Assembly: GCA_947475165.1 (NCBI GenBank)
Contig: CANJLD010000006.1
Span: 117,780 to 181,779 of the forward strand
Source: Bacteroidota bacterium
GTDB lineage: Bacteria; Bacteroidota; Bacteroidia; Chitinophagales; LD1
Length of the DNA stretch: 64,000 nt
Direction: 5' to 3'
Shown piece after piece: positions 20,394-28,895 of the stretch (its first letter is position 1; each line of letters begins with the position of its first letter). Position numbers and translations under genes: made by a program. Below the pieces are notes generated by a model that was given only the letters and a program-made list of their open reading frames with translations, did not search any database and had not been told where the DNA came from.

Positions 20394-20423
20394 TTGGTGG
20401 GTTTGTTGGAATTTATATTTTTG
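20394..20423 (+). promoter_or_regulatory. Promoter of the tRNA-Ser/tRNA-Pro unit
   Basis: TTG at 20394-20396, a 19-bp spacer and TATTTTTG at 20416-20423, the same architecture as the small-RNA promoter. The tRNA-Ser 5' end lies 50 bases downstream. Confidence 0.65.
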
Positions 20424-20473
20424 CCGTCCTTTTAAAAGAAAGGAAGCGTTCTTAGAGTTTTTTACCTGCAAAA

Positions 20474-20565
20474 GGTGAGGTGGATGAGCGGCTGAAATCA
20501 GCAGTTTGCTAAACTGCCGTACTGGTTAAACGGTACCGAGGGTTCGAATCCCTCCCTCACCGCCA
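20474..20565 (+). tRNA. tRNA-Ser (anticodon GCT)
   Basis: Acceptor GGTGAGG pairs with CCTCACC; the anticodon loop is TTGCTAA (GCT, reading AGC/AGT); a long variable arm is present as expected for class II tRNA-Ser; the T arm is GAGGGTTCGAATCCCTC. CCA is encoded. Confidence 0.95.
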
Positions 20566-20600
20566 CAGAAAAAACGGAGTTTGCATTTTATTTAATAGTT

Positions 20601-20674
<74 letters not shown>

Positions 20675-20678
20675 CTTT

Positions 20679-20716
20679 AAAAGGTTTGACAGTGAAATAT
20701 CTGTTGAACCTTTTTT
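20679..20716 (+). terminator. Terminator after tRNA-Pro
   Basis: AAAGGTTTGACAG and CTGTTGAACCTTT form a stem with two imperfect pairs around an 8-base loop, ending in six T. It lies directly after the tRNA. Confidence 0.75.
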
Positions 20717-20862
20717 CATTTAAGCCCTTGCCAGTATTAGGTTTCAAGCATTTCTAATTGCTTGTAGTAGTTCAGCTCACAAACTGGACAAAAAGCAAAA
20801 TTCGACACCAAAAAGTCACCAAAACTGCTACCAGTATTTGAGCTGTCTAAATCCTAACTGGA

Positions 20863-21645
20863 ATGACAGCAATCAAAAGAATTAAAGTCCAGTTCATTCT
20901 CAGAGAAGATAGAACTGATGAAAAAGGCGATGCACCAATTTACTTGCGTCTTACCTCAAACAAAAAAAGAGTTTTACTAAGTGCAGAGAAAAAGATTTCT
21001 ATCAAACGATGGAACAACAAAGAACAAAAGGTAATAGGTAAAGACAAATTTGCAGAAAGCATAAATCAATATCTGGAGCAGATTAAAGTGAAAGTGCAAG
21101 AAGCCATCAATCAACTCTACATTGAAAAAAAATCCATCTCTCTCCTCGCAGTAAAAAATTTACTCTCTTTAGATACAACTGCTGAAGTAACAACTGTATT
21201 AACTGCTACTCAAATGCACAATGAAGAAATGTATTCATTGATTGGAAGAAAATTTACTTATGGCAACTACAAAAATTACAAAACCACTTACAAGCATTTA
21301 GTAACGTTCATTAAAGATGAATTTCGTTGCAATGATTTACCGCTTACAGAAGTTACTTTATCCTTCGCTCATAAATTTGAAAAATGGTTGCTATTAAAAA
21401 CAAAGAGCAACAACAATGGAGCAATGAAGCATTTACAGCGGTTAAAGAAAATTTTAAACCGGTCAATACAATTGGGCTTTATAGAAAAGCACCAGCTGCA
21501 TGGCTTTCACATCAGTTTTGAAAAACATGAACGAGGTTATTTATCTCCGTATGAGATAGAATTAATTGAACGCTCATCATTCTCACTCAAATCGCTTAAT
21601 TTGGTTAGAGACGTTTTTTTATTTCAGAGCTCAAGTCCCCTTTAG
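20863..21645 (+). pseudogene. Tyrosine recombinase (integrase), C-terminally truncated
   Basis: A 260-residue remnant of a Bacteroidota mobile-element integrase. The N-terminal arm-binding domain (VQFILREDRTDEKGDAPIYL ... RVLLSAEKKISIKRWN) and the SAM-like core-binding domain (residues about 105-215, LPLTEVTLSFAHKFEKWLL) are intact. The protein stops right after the first strand of the catalytic domain (SLKSLNLVRDVFLFQ), so the R-H-x-x-R...Y catalytic residues are absent. Only about 95 bases separate the stop from the next gene, too little for the missing part. The lost end coincides with a CCCTTTAGGG palindrome. Its position after two tRNA genes fits an old tRNA-targeted integration, now inactive. 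Confidence 0.85.
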
Positions 21646-21655
21646 GGCTTTGAGA
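21628..21655 (+). repeat. CCCTTTAGGG-centred palindrome at the integrase break
   Basis: Imperfect inverted repeat CTCAAGTCCC / GGGCTTTGAG around CTTTA, spanning the premature stop of the integrase. A palindrome of the same core (CCCTAAAGGG) occurs at 57124-57141. Confidence 0.55.
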
Positions 21656-21721
21656 GTTTTGCCGCGTAATTTTCGCTAGTAAAATTCTCTATTCCCCTCT
21701 TTACTTTTCCGTTTATACGTC

Positions 21722-21729
21722 TACTTTCG
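21722..21729 (+). promoter_or_regulatory. Possible -7 element of the sulfatase-like gene
   Basis: TACTTTCG, a TANNTTYG-type box, lies 10 bases before the ATG, which would give a very short leader. No clear -33 element was seen. Confidence 0.35.
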
Positions 21730-21739
21730 CCACCCCTAT

Positions 21740-23101
21740 ATGGCAAAACCACGCAACGTAATTATAATAGTAGCCGATAGTCTGCGTTACGATGCTGTTT
21801 ATCGCGATGGCGGCCCGGGAATTTCGTATCTCGAAAACAACGGCACCCAATTTACCAATGCGCGTTCGGCTGCTTGCTGGACTTTGCCCGCTACCACCAG
21901 TCTGTTTACCGGTATGATGCCGCACGAGCATGGCACCACTTCGCAAACCCGCTGGTTTAAAGATGATGTGCCTTCGCTTGCCGCCAAACTGAAAACTGCT
22001 AACTACAAACCCATTATGGTTACGGCCAATAGCGTAACCACCGATATTTTTAATGTAAGTAAGGACTTTGACGAGGTACACAAAACATGGCAGTTTACAC
22101 CCACCAAACACAAATGGCTTTTGCAAACCGTGCTGGCGCTTAACCGTCCACGCGTGCGCAAAATGATTTTGAAACCGAAGGACCAGTTCTTTGATAAAGC
22201 CAGTGAAGATTTGCGCCAGGGCATTATCTATGCCCAGAAAACCTCGCACGATTCATTTTTTAAAGCTAAACATTTGCTCGAAGAAAACAATGCGAAAGGG
22301 CAGGGTGTGTTTATGTTCATCAACCTGATGGAAACCCATTATCCGTATCATATTGCCGACACATTTACGCTCATGAACAAAACCCTGCTCGGCAAAATTC
22401 ACGAGTGGAAGATTCTCTTTCATTTTTTGTCGCAAAGTTTTTTGAAGAACGATAAAGGAGTAGTGAAGCAAGCCGATTTAGATTTGTTGCGCAGAAAACA
22501 ACAATTGGCATGGAATCTTATTCGCGATGACATCAATAATTTTTGCCGCGAAATGCACGAAGGTAAAGATAACCTCATCGTGTTCTGCAGCGACCATGGC
22601 GACAACTTTGGCGACCAGGGCTGGCAATATCATTTCAGCAACGTAACCGATGGCGGAAATAAAGTCCCCCTATTCTGGCTTGACCACGAAAACAAAAAGC
22701 CGGAAACGAAAACCTACAACGTTAGCTCGCGCTTTATGCACCACGAAATTTTGAATAGCTGCGGATTGGATAACGAAGGCGGAACGCTGTTGCGCGAAAG
22801 CGAAAACAATCTACCGGTGCTGCAAAGCTTTTGGTATAATAACGAAGAGCAGACAATGCAGAAGTATAAATACAATCAGGTAGCATTTATTGAAGGCGAT
22901 AAACGCTTTGTGCAGCGCGCAGGCAACTGGATGTATGCACCGGTTACACAAAACGGAGGCGAACCTACCTTTGAGTTTATAGACAAGAACTTTAATCCGC
23001 TGGAGGAGTTGAATTTACAGGCCGACAGAAAGAAGTATCTCGAAAAATCGTTAAAAGATTTTTCCTCTTTTTCCGACAAAATTATGAGCAAGGGAAAATG
23101 A
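21740..23101 (+). CDS. Sulfatase/alkaline-phosphatase superfamily hydrolase with atypical active site
   Basis: A 453-residue protein of the sulfatase fold, with no signal peptide. Metal-site segments are present: VADSLRYDAV (Asp13) at the N-terminus and FCSDHGDNFGDQGW near residue 290. The nucleophile region reads CWTLPATTSLFTG (Cys46 to Gly58). In true sulfatases the motif is C-x-P-x-R before SLxTG; here that register gives Thr48-Leu-Pro-Ala-Thr52, so both the formylglycine Cys and the Arg are replaced. A phosphohydrolase or phosphotransferase using Thr48 is therefore more likely than a sulfatase. It overlaps the MmcQ-like reading frame by 4 bases (ATGA). Confidence 0.8.
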   Translation: MAKPRNVIIIVADSLRYDAVYRDGGPGISYLENNGTQFTNARSAACWTLPATTSLFTGMMPHEHGTTSQTRWFKDDVPSLAAKLKTANYKPIMVTANSVTTDIFNVSKDFDEVHKTWQFTPTKHKWLLQTVLALNRPRVRKMILKPKDQFFDKASEDLRQGIIYAQKTSHDSFFKAKHLLEENNAKGQGVFMFINLMETHYPYHIADTFTLMNKTLLGKIHEWKILFHFLSQSFLKNDKGVVKQADLDLLRRKQQLAWNLIRDDINNFCREMHEGKDNLIVFCSDHGDNFGDQGWQYHFSNVTDGGNKVPLFWLDHENKKPETKTYNVSSRFMHHEILNSCGLDNEGGTLLRESENNLPVLQSFWYNNEEQTMQKYKYNQVAFIEGDKRFVQRAGNWMYAPVTQNGGEPTFEFIDKNFNPLEELNLQADRKKYLEKSLKDFSSFSDKIMSKGK

Positions 23102-23459
23102 ACATTGAAGAAGTAAGGGACTATTGCCTTGCTAAAAAACGAGTAACCGAAGGGTTTCCGTTCGGTGAAGAAGTGCTGGTGTTCAAGGTAATGAGCAAAA
23201 TGTTTCTGCTCACCAGTTTGACAGAAACGCCTTTCCGGTTAACTTAAAGATGAACATAGAGTTGGTGGAAGAATATCGCGAAAAATACAGCGATATAATT
23301 CCCGGCTACCACATGAACAAAAAGATGTGGAATAGTGTTTACTTCACCACCAGAAATATTCCCCGCAAAGAATTGCTTTGGATGATTGACCACAGTTATG
23401 ATGAAGTAGTGCGAGGATTGTCAAAGAAAATTCAACAAGAACTAAAAACTGATTTATGA
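23098..23459 (+). pseudogene. MmcQ/YjbR family protein, single frameshift
   Basis: The frame opens with MNIEEVRDYCLAKKRVTEGF and FGEEVLVFKVMSKMFLLTS, then hits a stop. Continuing in the next frame gives VNLKMNIELVEEYREKYSDI, IPGYHMNKKMWNSVYF and a normal C-terminus. Together these are a typical MmcQ/YjbR protein of about 120 residues (a small fold with DNA-binding resemblance, role unknown). One extra T in the run at 23232-23234 would restore the frame. Overlaps of 4 bases with both neighbours suggest the whole unit is a translated operon, which favours a sequencing error over real decay. Confidence 0.82.
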
Positions 23460-23809
23460 TAGATATTATATTAGTCGCTATTTTTTGCTACCAATTATAC
23501 CGCATGACTCGTGAGCGCGGTATTTCGCCACTGCCATATATTTTGAATTACCTCGCAGCATTTTTCCTGATGATATTTGCCTTAGGGTTCGCTCTCTTTT
23601 CTTTTTATGGGCCTGATATACTGAAAAGTGAAGAAGGTGTAAAAAGTGCTATAATGTTTGAGCCGTTCGCCATTATGTTCGAGGTTTTCCTTTTCATTTA
23701 TTTCAGAAAGAGAATTCAGAAATCCCCGGTTTCTTCGAATTACGATAACGATTTTAATCCGCCATCTCCACCAACTAAGGAGAAAAAGGATTTATCGTAT
23801 TTCAGATAA
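23456..23809 (+). CDS. Small membrane protein, unknown function
   Basis: A 117-residue protein with three likely membrane helices (residues 1-15, 28-50 and 68-85), then a basic Pro/Lys-rich tail (PPSPPTKEKKD). It starts inside the stop codon of the MmcQ-like gene (4-base overlap), so translation is probably coupled. I do not recognise a family. Confidence 0.65.
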   Translation: MIDIILVAIFCYQLYRMTRERGISPLPYILNYLAAFFLMIFALGFALFSFYGPDILKSEEGVKSAIMFEPFAIMFEVFLFIYFRKRIQKSPVSSNYDNDFNPPSPPTKEKKDLSYFR

Positions 23810-23869
23810 AACTTACGATTGTATTTCTCCGCGCCTCTGCACCTCCGCGTGAAATAATAATTTAGCCGA

Positions 23870-24916
23870 ATGCTGGATTACATTATAGTAGGACAAGGCA
23901 TTGCCGGTTCCATGCTTTCGTGGTTTCTGATGAAAGCCAACGAGAAAGTTTTGGTGATTGATAAATTTAATCCTTCATCGGCAAGTAATATTGCTTCGGG
24001 CATTACCAACCCTATTACCGGAAGAAAATTTGTAAAGACCTGGCTTGCCGATGAGATGATTCCGTTTGCACAAGAAACCTATCGCGGTTTTGAGGAATTG
24101 TTTAAAGAAGACTTTTACCACCCAATCTCCATTATCAAGCTTTTCGATTCAGTAAAAGCACAGAACGATTGGAGCGCGCGTTCTGCCTCACCCGAATATC
24201 TTCCGTATCTGAAGAACGAGAGTATCATTCAACTTGATAAAGAGAAAGTAAAAAATGATTTTGGAGGATTTGAAATAAACGGGGGGAGCAAATTAGAAGC
24301 AGATAAGTTTTTGTCGCGCTATAGAAACTTTCTAAAAGAGAAAAATATTTTGCAGGAAGAAGAATTTGAGTTCGATGAATTGAAAGCGGAACCAGATTCC
24401 GTTTCCTATAAAAACATCAAGGCCAGCAAGATTATTTTTTGCGAAGGTGCAAATGCTATTCAGAATCCATACTTCAAATTCTTTCCGTTTCAACTTGCCA
24501 AGGGAGAATGTCTGATAATGCGCATAGAAAATTTCTATCCTGATAAAGTGATTAACGGACAAGTCTTCATCATGCCAATGGAGGAAGAGAATCTTTATTA
24601 CATCGGTTCCACTCACGAATGGCATTTTGATGATGATGAGCCAAGCGAGAAAGGGAAGAATGAATTGCTCGGAAATCTCTCCACTATTTTAACGGCTCCT
24701 TTTGAAATTGTTGAGCATAAGGCGGCTATTCGTCCTACGGTAAAAGACCGGAGGCCCTTTGTTGGGTTTCATCCTGAATTTAAGAACGTTGGAATATTCA
24801 ACGGCATGGGCGCAAAGGGAATTTCACTCGCCCCGTTTTTCGCTCAGCATTTTACAGAAAACCTTATTCAGCAAAAACCTTTGATGAAAGAAGTTGACAT
24901 CAAAAGATTTCTCTAA
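23870..24916 (+). CDS. FAD-dependent amino-acid-oxidase-type oxidoreductase
   Basis: A 348-residue DAO-family flavoprotein. The dinucleotide-binding motif is at residues 5-20 (IIVGQGIAGSMLSWFL, GxGxxG), followed by VLVIDKFNPSSASNIASG with the acidic residue that binds ribose and the S-S-x-A-S-G-I-x-N-P segment typical of this subgroup. The C-terminal FAD contacts are visible in IRPTVKDRRPFVG and FNGMGAKGISLAPFFA. Relatives include glycine/D-amino-acid oxidases and the MnmC oxidase domain; the substrate is not evident. The biotinyl carrier gene follows 9 bases later. Confidence 0.82.
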   Translation: MLDYIIVGQGIAGSMLSWFLMKANEKVLVIDKFNPSSASNIASGITNPITGRKFVKTWLADEMIPFAQETYRGFEELFKEDFYHPISIIKLFDSVKAQNDWSARSASPEYLPYLKNESIIQLDKEKVKNDFGGFEINGGSKLEADKFLSRYRNFLKEKNILQEEEFEFDELKAEPDSVSYKNIKASKIIFCEGANAIQNPYFKFFPFQLAKGECLIMRIENFYPDKVINGQVFIMPMEEENLYYIGSTHEWHFDDDEPSEKGKNELLGNLSTILTAPFEIVEHKAAIRPTVKDRRPFVGFHPEFKNVGIFNGMGAKGISLAPFFAQHFTENLIQQKPLMKEVDIKRFL

Positions 24917-24925
24917 ACTTACCGC

Positions 24926-25414
24926 ATGATAAAAGCAATCATTAACGGCAAAAAAGAATTTACAGTAGAAGGCACTACCTTAAACGGAGATGCTGTTGAC
25001 TGGGATTTGATTGAAGTGCGGGAGAATACGTTTCACATTATCAAAGACAACAAAAGCTATAACGCAACGCTTATTAGTTTTAATGCCGAAGAAAAAACAA
25101 TGGTGCTAAACGTAAACGGCAACGATTACGAAATCTCTATAAAAGACAAAAATGATTTGCTGCTTCAACAACTTGGCATCAGCGCAAAAACTTCTTCGGC
25201 TGTTCAATTTATTAAGGCACCAATGCCGGGGCTAATCATTAATGTTTCAGTAAATGTGGGTGATGAAGTAACGAAAGGTGACACGCTTTTAATTCTCGAA
25301 GCCATGAAAATGGAAAATGTCATCAAGTCGCCCCGCAATGGGAAAATTAAAAGGGTAAGCATAGAACTGCGCAAAGCAGTAGAGAAAAATCAGGTGATGC
25401 TGGAGTTTGAGTAA
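24926..25414 (+). CDS. Biotin carboxyl carrier protein-like subunit
   Basis: A 162-residue protein whose last 75 residues form a biotinyl/lipoyl domain with the canonical EAMKMENV motif; Lys128 would be biotinylated. The preceding region (VQFIKAPMPGLIINVSVNVG) is the usual entry into that domain. The N-terminal 85 residues resemble the extra domain found in Bacteroidota acyl-CoA carboxylase carrier subunits. No carboxylase or carboxyltransferase gene is adjacent, so the partner enzyme lies elsewhere. By inference it belongs to propionyl-/acyl-CoA carboxylation, which would fit the methylmalonyl-CoA mutase at 47.7 kb. Confidence 0.85.
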   Translation: MIKAIINGKKEFTVEGTTLNGDAVDWDLIEVRENTFHIIKDNKSYNATLISFNAEEKTMVLNVNGNDYEISIKDKNDLLLQQLGISAKTSSAVQFIKAPMPGLIINVSVNVGDEVTKGDTLLILEAMKMENVIKSPRNGKIKRVSIELRKAVEKNQVMLEFE

Positions 25415-25415
25415 A

Positions 25416-26198
25416 CTATTTGCCTTTAAATACCGGTTTTCGTTTTTCAGTGAAAGCGGTTACGCCTTCAATATAATCTTCACTTCTTCCTGCTAATTCC
25501 TGTCCGTAGTATTCTTCTAAAAGCATTTCGTTAAGGTTGGCTGTATAAGCTTTGTTCAGCATTTTTTTAATGAGTGAATATGTTTTGGTTGGACCTGTTG
25601 CATAGCGCAATGCTAATTCGTTCACTACGTTATCTAATTCTTCAGGTGCAACTACTTTGTAAATAAATCCCATTTCGAAAGCTTCTTTGGCAGAAATTTT
25701 TGTAGTAAGTGTGATTAGTTCAAACGCTTTGTTGTAACCAACTAAACGCGGAAGAAAAAACGAAGAACCTGAATCGGGAACTAAACCCACATTAGCAAAC
25801 ACTTCAATCAGCGAAGCGGTTTCAGAAGCAACGATTATATCGCACGCAAGTGCAAGCGATGCACCGGCACCGGCTGCTACTCCGTTCAGTTTACAGATAA
25901 CCGGCTTAGCCATTTCACGGATGCCGAGAATCATCGGGTTATATCTGCGGATAACAGATTCACCCAAACTGCGCTCGCCTAATTTTCCTTTTATATCTTT
26001 TAAATCCTGTCCGCTGCAAAATGCCTTACCGGTTCCACTTAAAACAACCACGCGAACTGCTTCGTCTTTAGCAGTATTCTTGAGCGCATCAATAATATCC
26101 GCGCTCATTTCTTCATTAAAAGAATTGAATACATCGGGACGGTTAAGCGTGATAGAACAAATTCCGTTTTCGACAGTGTAGAGAAGTGTGTTATACAT
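25416..26198 (-). CDS. Enoyl-CoA hydratase/isomerase (PaaG-like)
   Basis: A 260-residue crotonase-fold enzyme. The oxyanion-hole segments are AFCSGQDLKDIKG (about residue 63) and KLNGVAAGAGASLALACD (about 107). The third motif reads FANVGLVPDSGSSFFLPRLVG, with Asp rather than the second catalytic Glu of hydratases, as in PaaG-type 1,2-epoxyphenylacetyl-CoA isomerases. Whether it acts in phenylacetate or fatty-acid catabolism cannot be told; no other paa genes are present. It converges on the biotinyl carrier gene with no spacer. Confidence 0.85.
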   Translation of the reverse strand: MYNTLLYTVENGICSITLNRPDVFNSFNEEMSADIIDALKNTAKDEAVRVVVLSGTGKAFCSGQDLKDIKGKLGERSLGESVIRRYNPMILGIREMAKPVICKLNGVAAGAGASLALACDIIVASETASLIEVFANVGLVPDSGSSFFLPRLVGYNKAFELITLTTKISAKEAFEMGFIYKVVAPEELDNVVNELALRYATGPTKTYSLIKKMLNKAYTANLNEMLLEEYYGQELAGRSEDYIEGVTAFTEKRKPVFKGK

Positions 26199-26298
26199 GG
26201 CTTTGATTTTGAAAGCGCAAATTGTGTTTTTCTTTTCCTTTCGCCAATTTCTTTTTTCTCAATTCAATTCTTGTATTTTCAATTAGCATATTTGCACG

Positions 26299-27837
26299 AT
26301 GGATTTTATCAAACGAACCCTCCCCATACTATTCGGAATTTTCCTGCTGAGCGTAGCTGTTCGTTTGCCTCAACTTAATCGTCCGCTTTCAAAGCATCAC
26401 GAATTCTGCACGGCCATTTCATTGCGCATTATGCAGATATGGTACGATAACGGAATTGAGAAATACGGATTCAATCCGGTGATGACTTTCAATAATACAG
26501 CTGATAAATTCATCAACAACAGTGCAAACCAAAGCGGAAAAATGATTGATAAGGAAGGAAACTATTATTACGTTTCGCATCCGCCTTTCGCCTACTACTT
26601 CCCGTTTTTTATTTTTAAAATATTGCACATTCGACCGGATGTGTTGCCGTTGCAAATTCTAAACCTCATCTTTCATTTCATCAGCGGACTGTTTGTTTAC
26701 TTCACTGTTTGTCTTTTGAGTTTTAGTCGTGCGCGTTCGTTACCATACCGAAGCGCAGTTGTCGCGTTTACCATTTATATTTTTCTGCCCATCACTTTAT
26801 GGTTTCAGGGCAATGTTTACATGAGCGATATGGCAGTTCATTTGCTCTTTATCATTGGCGTTTACACCGCGCTTAAAATGATTATCCGGCAGAAATTTTA
26901 TTCGCCTAAATATATTTTCTTCTATACAGTTGTGTTAGGATTGATGATTTACACTTCGTGGTTGGGAATGTTTTTTGCTTTCGGAATTTTGGTTTACTCG
27001 CTGTTACACGTTCGTGATATAAAAGGATTCCGCGTTTTGTTATGGAGCACTGTTATTGTGACATTGATTATGCTTCGCTTAATTGTTTACCAATACTCTC
27101 AAATAAACGGAGTGGGTTCTTATGTGGAAGAAATGCTTAGCCGCTACATTGTGCGGGGAAGTTTGGAAGAAACTGACCAAGGGTTATGGCACTTTATGTT
27201 TTCGTATCTGTGGTTGATTAAAACGCTGCTTTATAATTATGTGATTCACTACATCGTAATTTATGTTTTGATTGGAGCGTTTGTATGGCTGGCTATCAGC
27301 AGAAAGAAATTGAAAATTGTTTTCAGCGAAAACGGTTACCGTTTTATTTGGCTGAGCGTTACACCGGTGGTGTTGATGCACGTTTTCTTTTTGAACTATT
27401 CGGTGCAGGATTTTTCAGTGTTGTATGCTTCTCTCTTCTTTAGCGTGTTGCTTGGCATTCTTTACGATAAAGTGAAAAAGAGCGGAGCAATTCCTATAAG
27501 AAGAATGCAAATTGGGTTGGTGATAGCTGTGGTGCTATTGGTAACTCAATATGAGTTGATGAATTATTTGCCACTGAAATACGACTCGGTATCTTACTAT
27601 TACAACACCGGTTTGAACATTAAAAACTTTACTGGGGAAAATGAACTCCTGTTTACCACAAATGCTGAAATTGATCCACAAATAATTTACTACGCTCAAA
27701 GAAATATTCGGTATGCGAAGGACAAAGCAGATGCGCAGATGTTTGCTGAAAGCAGAGGGATTAGTAAGTGGGAAATAATTTCTTTTCACAACGAAAGCGG
27801 AACTCCGAAAATGCATTTCGAAACTTATTCAAAATAG
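26299..27837 (+). CDS. GT-C fold membrane glycosyltransferase (family 39/PMT-like)
   Basis: A 512-residue integral membrane protein with about ten helices. The first periplasmic loop begins RLPQLNRPLSKHHEFCTA, where an acidic residue after the first helix is typical of polyprenyl-phosphate-sugar-dependent GT-C enzymes (ArnT/PMT relatives). A soluble C-terminal part of about 80 residues follows the last helix. It likely transfers a sugar from a lipid carrier to an envelope acceptor on the outer face of the inner membrane. Donor and acceptor are unknown. Confidence 0.75.
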   Translation: MDFIKRTLPILFGIFLLSVAVRLPQLNRPLSKHHEFCTAISLRIMQIWYDNGIEKYGFNPVMTFNNTADKFINNSANQSGKMIDKEGNYYYVSHPPFAYYFPFFIFKILHIRPDVLPLQILNLIFHFISGLFVYFTVCLLSFSRARSLPYRSAVVAFTIYIFLPITLWFQGNVYMSDMAVHLLFIIGVYTALKMIIRQKFYSPKYIFFYTVVLGLMIYTSWLGMFFAFGILVYSLLHVRDIKGFRVLLWSTVIVTLIMLRLIVYQYSQINGVGSYVEEMLSRYIVRGSLEETDQGLWHFMFSYLWLIKTLLYNYVIHYIVIYVLIGAFVWLAISRKKLKIVFSENGYRFIWLSVTPVVLMHVFFLNYSVQDFSVLYASLFFSVLLGILYDKVKKSGAIPIRRMQIGLVIAVVLLVTQYELMNYLPLKYDSVSYYYNTGLNIKNFTGENELLFTTNAEIDPQIIYYAQRNIRYAKDKADAQMFAESRGISKWEIISFHNESGTPKMHFETYSK

Positions 27838-27854
27838 AATTAAATATTTCAATT

Positions 27855-28808
27855 ATGTCGCTAAATACTATTCCTGTTGTTGACCTTTCCGAGTTTTTAA
27901 CCGGTGGCGAGAAAAAGCAAAAATTTGTTTTTGAATTGGGTAAAGCATTCGAAGATGTTGGCTTTGTATCGGTAAAGAATCATGGCGTGCCGGCTGAGTT
28001 GATTGACGAATACTACGATGCGGTAAAGAAGTTTTTTGCCCTTCCACGCGAAACCAAAAACAATTATGAAAAGGTTGAGCTTGCCGGACAGCGCGGCTAT
28101 ACTTCTTTCGGCAAAGAAACTGCCAAAGGTTACGATGCACCTGACCTGAAAGAGTTTTGGCAGATGGGGCAAATTGTGGAGGGCGAAGTTTTACCTAAGA
28201 GCGATTACCCCGATAATATTGCGGTAGATGAAGTGCCTGAATTTTTTGAATTGGGGGAAAAACTTTTCAAATCGTTTGAAGCAAGTTCGCGCGAGTTGTT
28301 GCGAGCCATTGCTATTCACTTGGGCATTGGTGAATTTTATTTCGATAAACACATTCACAATGGCAATTCAATTCTCCGCGCTATTCATTATCCTCCAATC
28401 ACCAGCGAACCCAAAAGTGCCGTTCGTGCCGAGCAACATGAAGATATTAACCTGATTACGCTTTTAGTTGGGGCAAGTGCCGAGGGTTTACAATTGCTCA
28501 ATCGCCAAAACGAATGGTTGGACATTACCGCACCGGAAGGTTGTTTGGTGGTAAATGTGGGCGATATGTTGCAGCGTTTGACTAACAATCAATTAAAATC
28601 AACTACACACCGCGTGGTGAATCCACCGCGCGAAAAATGGCATACCTCGCGTTTTTCTATTCCTTTCTTTACCCATCCGCGAAGCGAAATGCGTCTGGAT
28701 TGTCTAGCGAGTTGTGTTACAGAAAAGCATCCGATTGCATATGCTCCGATTTCGGCCGGTGAATATCTGAACGAACGGTTGATAGAGATTGGATTGAAGA
28801 AAAAATAG
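27855..28808 (+). CDS. 2-oxoglutarate/Fe(II)-dependent oxygenase, isopenicillin-N-synthase type
   Basis: I start at the ATG giving MSLNTIPVVDLSEFL (317 residues), the standard N-terminus of the family; an upstream in-frame ATG at 27768 lies inside the preceding gene. The iron-binding facial triad is His195-x-Asp197 (AEQHEDINLITLL) and His252 (STTHRVVNPP), and the RFS motif (about 262-264) would bind the 2-oxoglutarate carboxylate. The N-terminal GKAFEDVGFVSVKNHGVP is the DIOX_N domain. The substrate is unknown; bacterial relatives oxidise small metabolites. Confidence 0.87.
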   Translation: MSLNTIPVVDLSEFLTGGEKKQKFVFELGKAFEDVGFVSVKNHGVPAELIDEYYDAVKKFFALPRETKNNYEKVELAGQRGYTSFGKETAKGYDAPDLKEFWQMGQIVEGEVLPKSDYPDNIAVDEVPEFFELGEKLFKSFEASSRELLRAIAIHLGIGEFYFDKHIHNGNSILRAIHYPPITSEPKSAVRAEQHEDINLITLLVGASAEGLQLLNRQNEWLDITAPEGCLVVNVGDMLQRLTNNQLKSTTHRVVNPPREKWHTSRFSIPFFTHPRSEMRLDCLASCVTEKHPIAYAPISAGEYLNERLIEIGLKKK

Positions 28809-28895
28809 GATAGCAGATGGTTCTCCTTTTCGCAATACGGTTCATCTGCTTCTCCTCTGTAAATTTTTATCTTCGCCCCTCATTTTTAAGAAGTA

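Noticed and set aside
27768..27854. An earlier start for the 2OG-Fe oxygenase
   Set aside because: It lies inside the preceding glycosyltransferase gene; the MSLNTIPVVDLSEF start fits the family.
28813..28853. An inverted repeat AGCAGATG / CATCTGCT after the oxygenase gene
   Set aside because: Only 8 bp with a long loop and no T run, so not supportable as a terminator.
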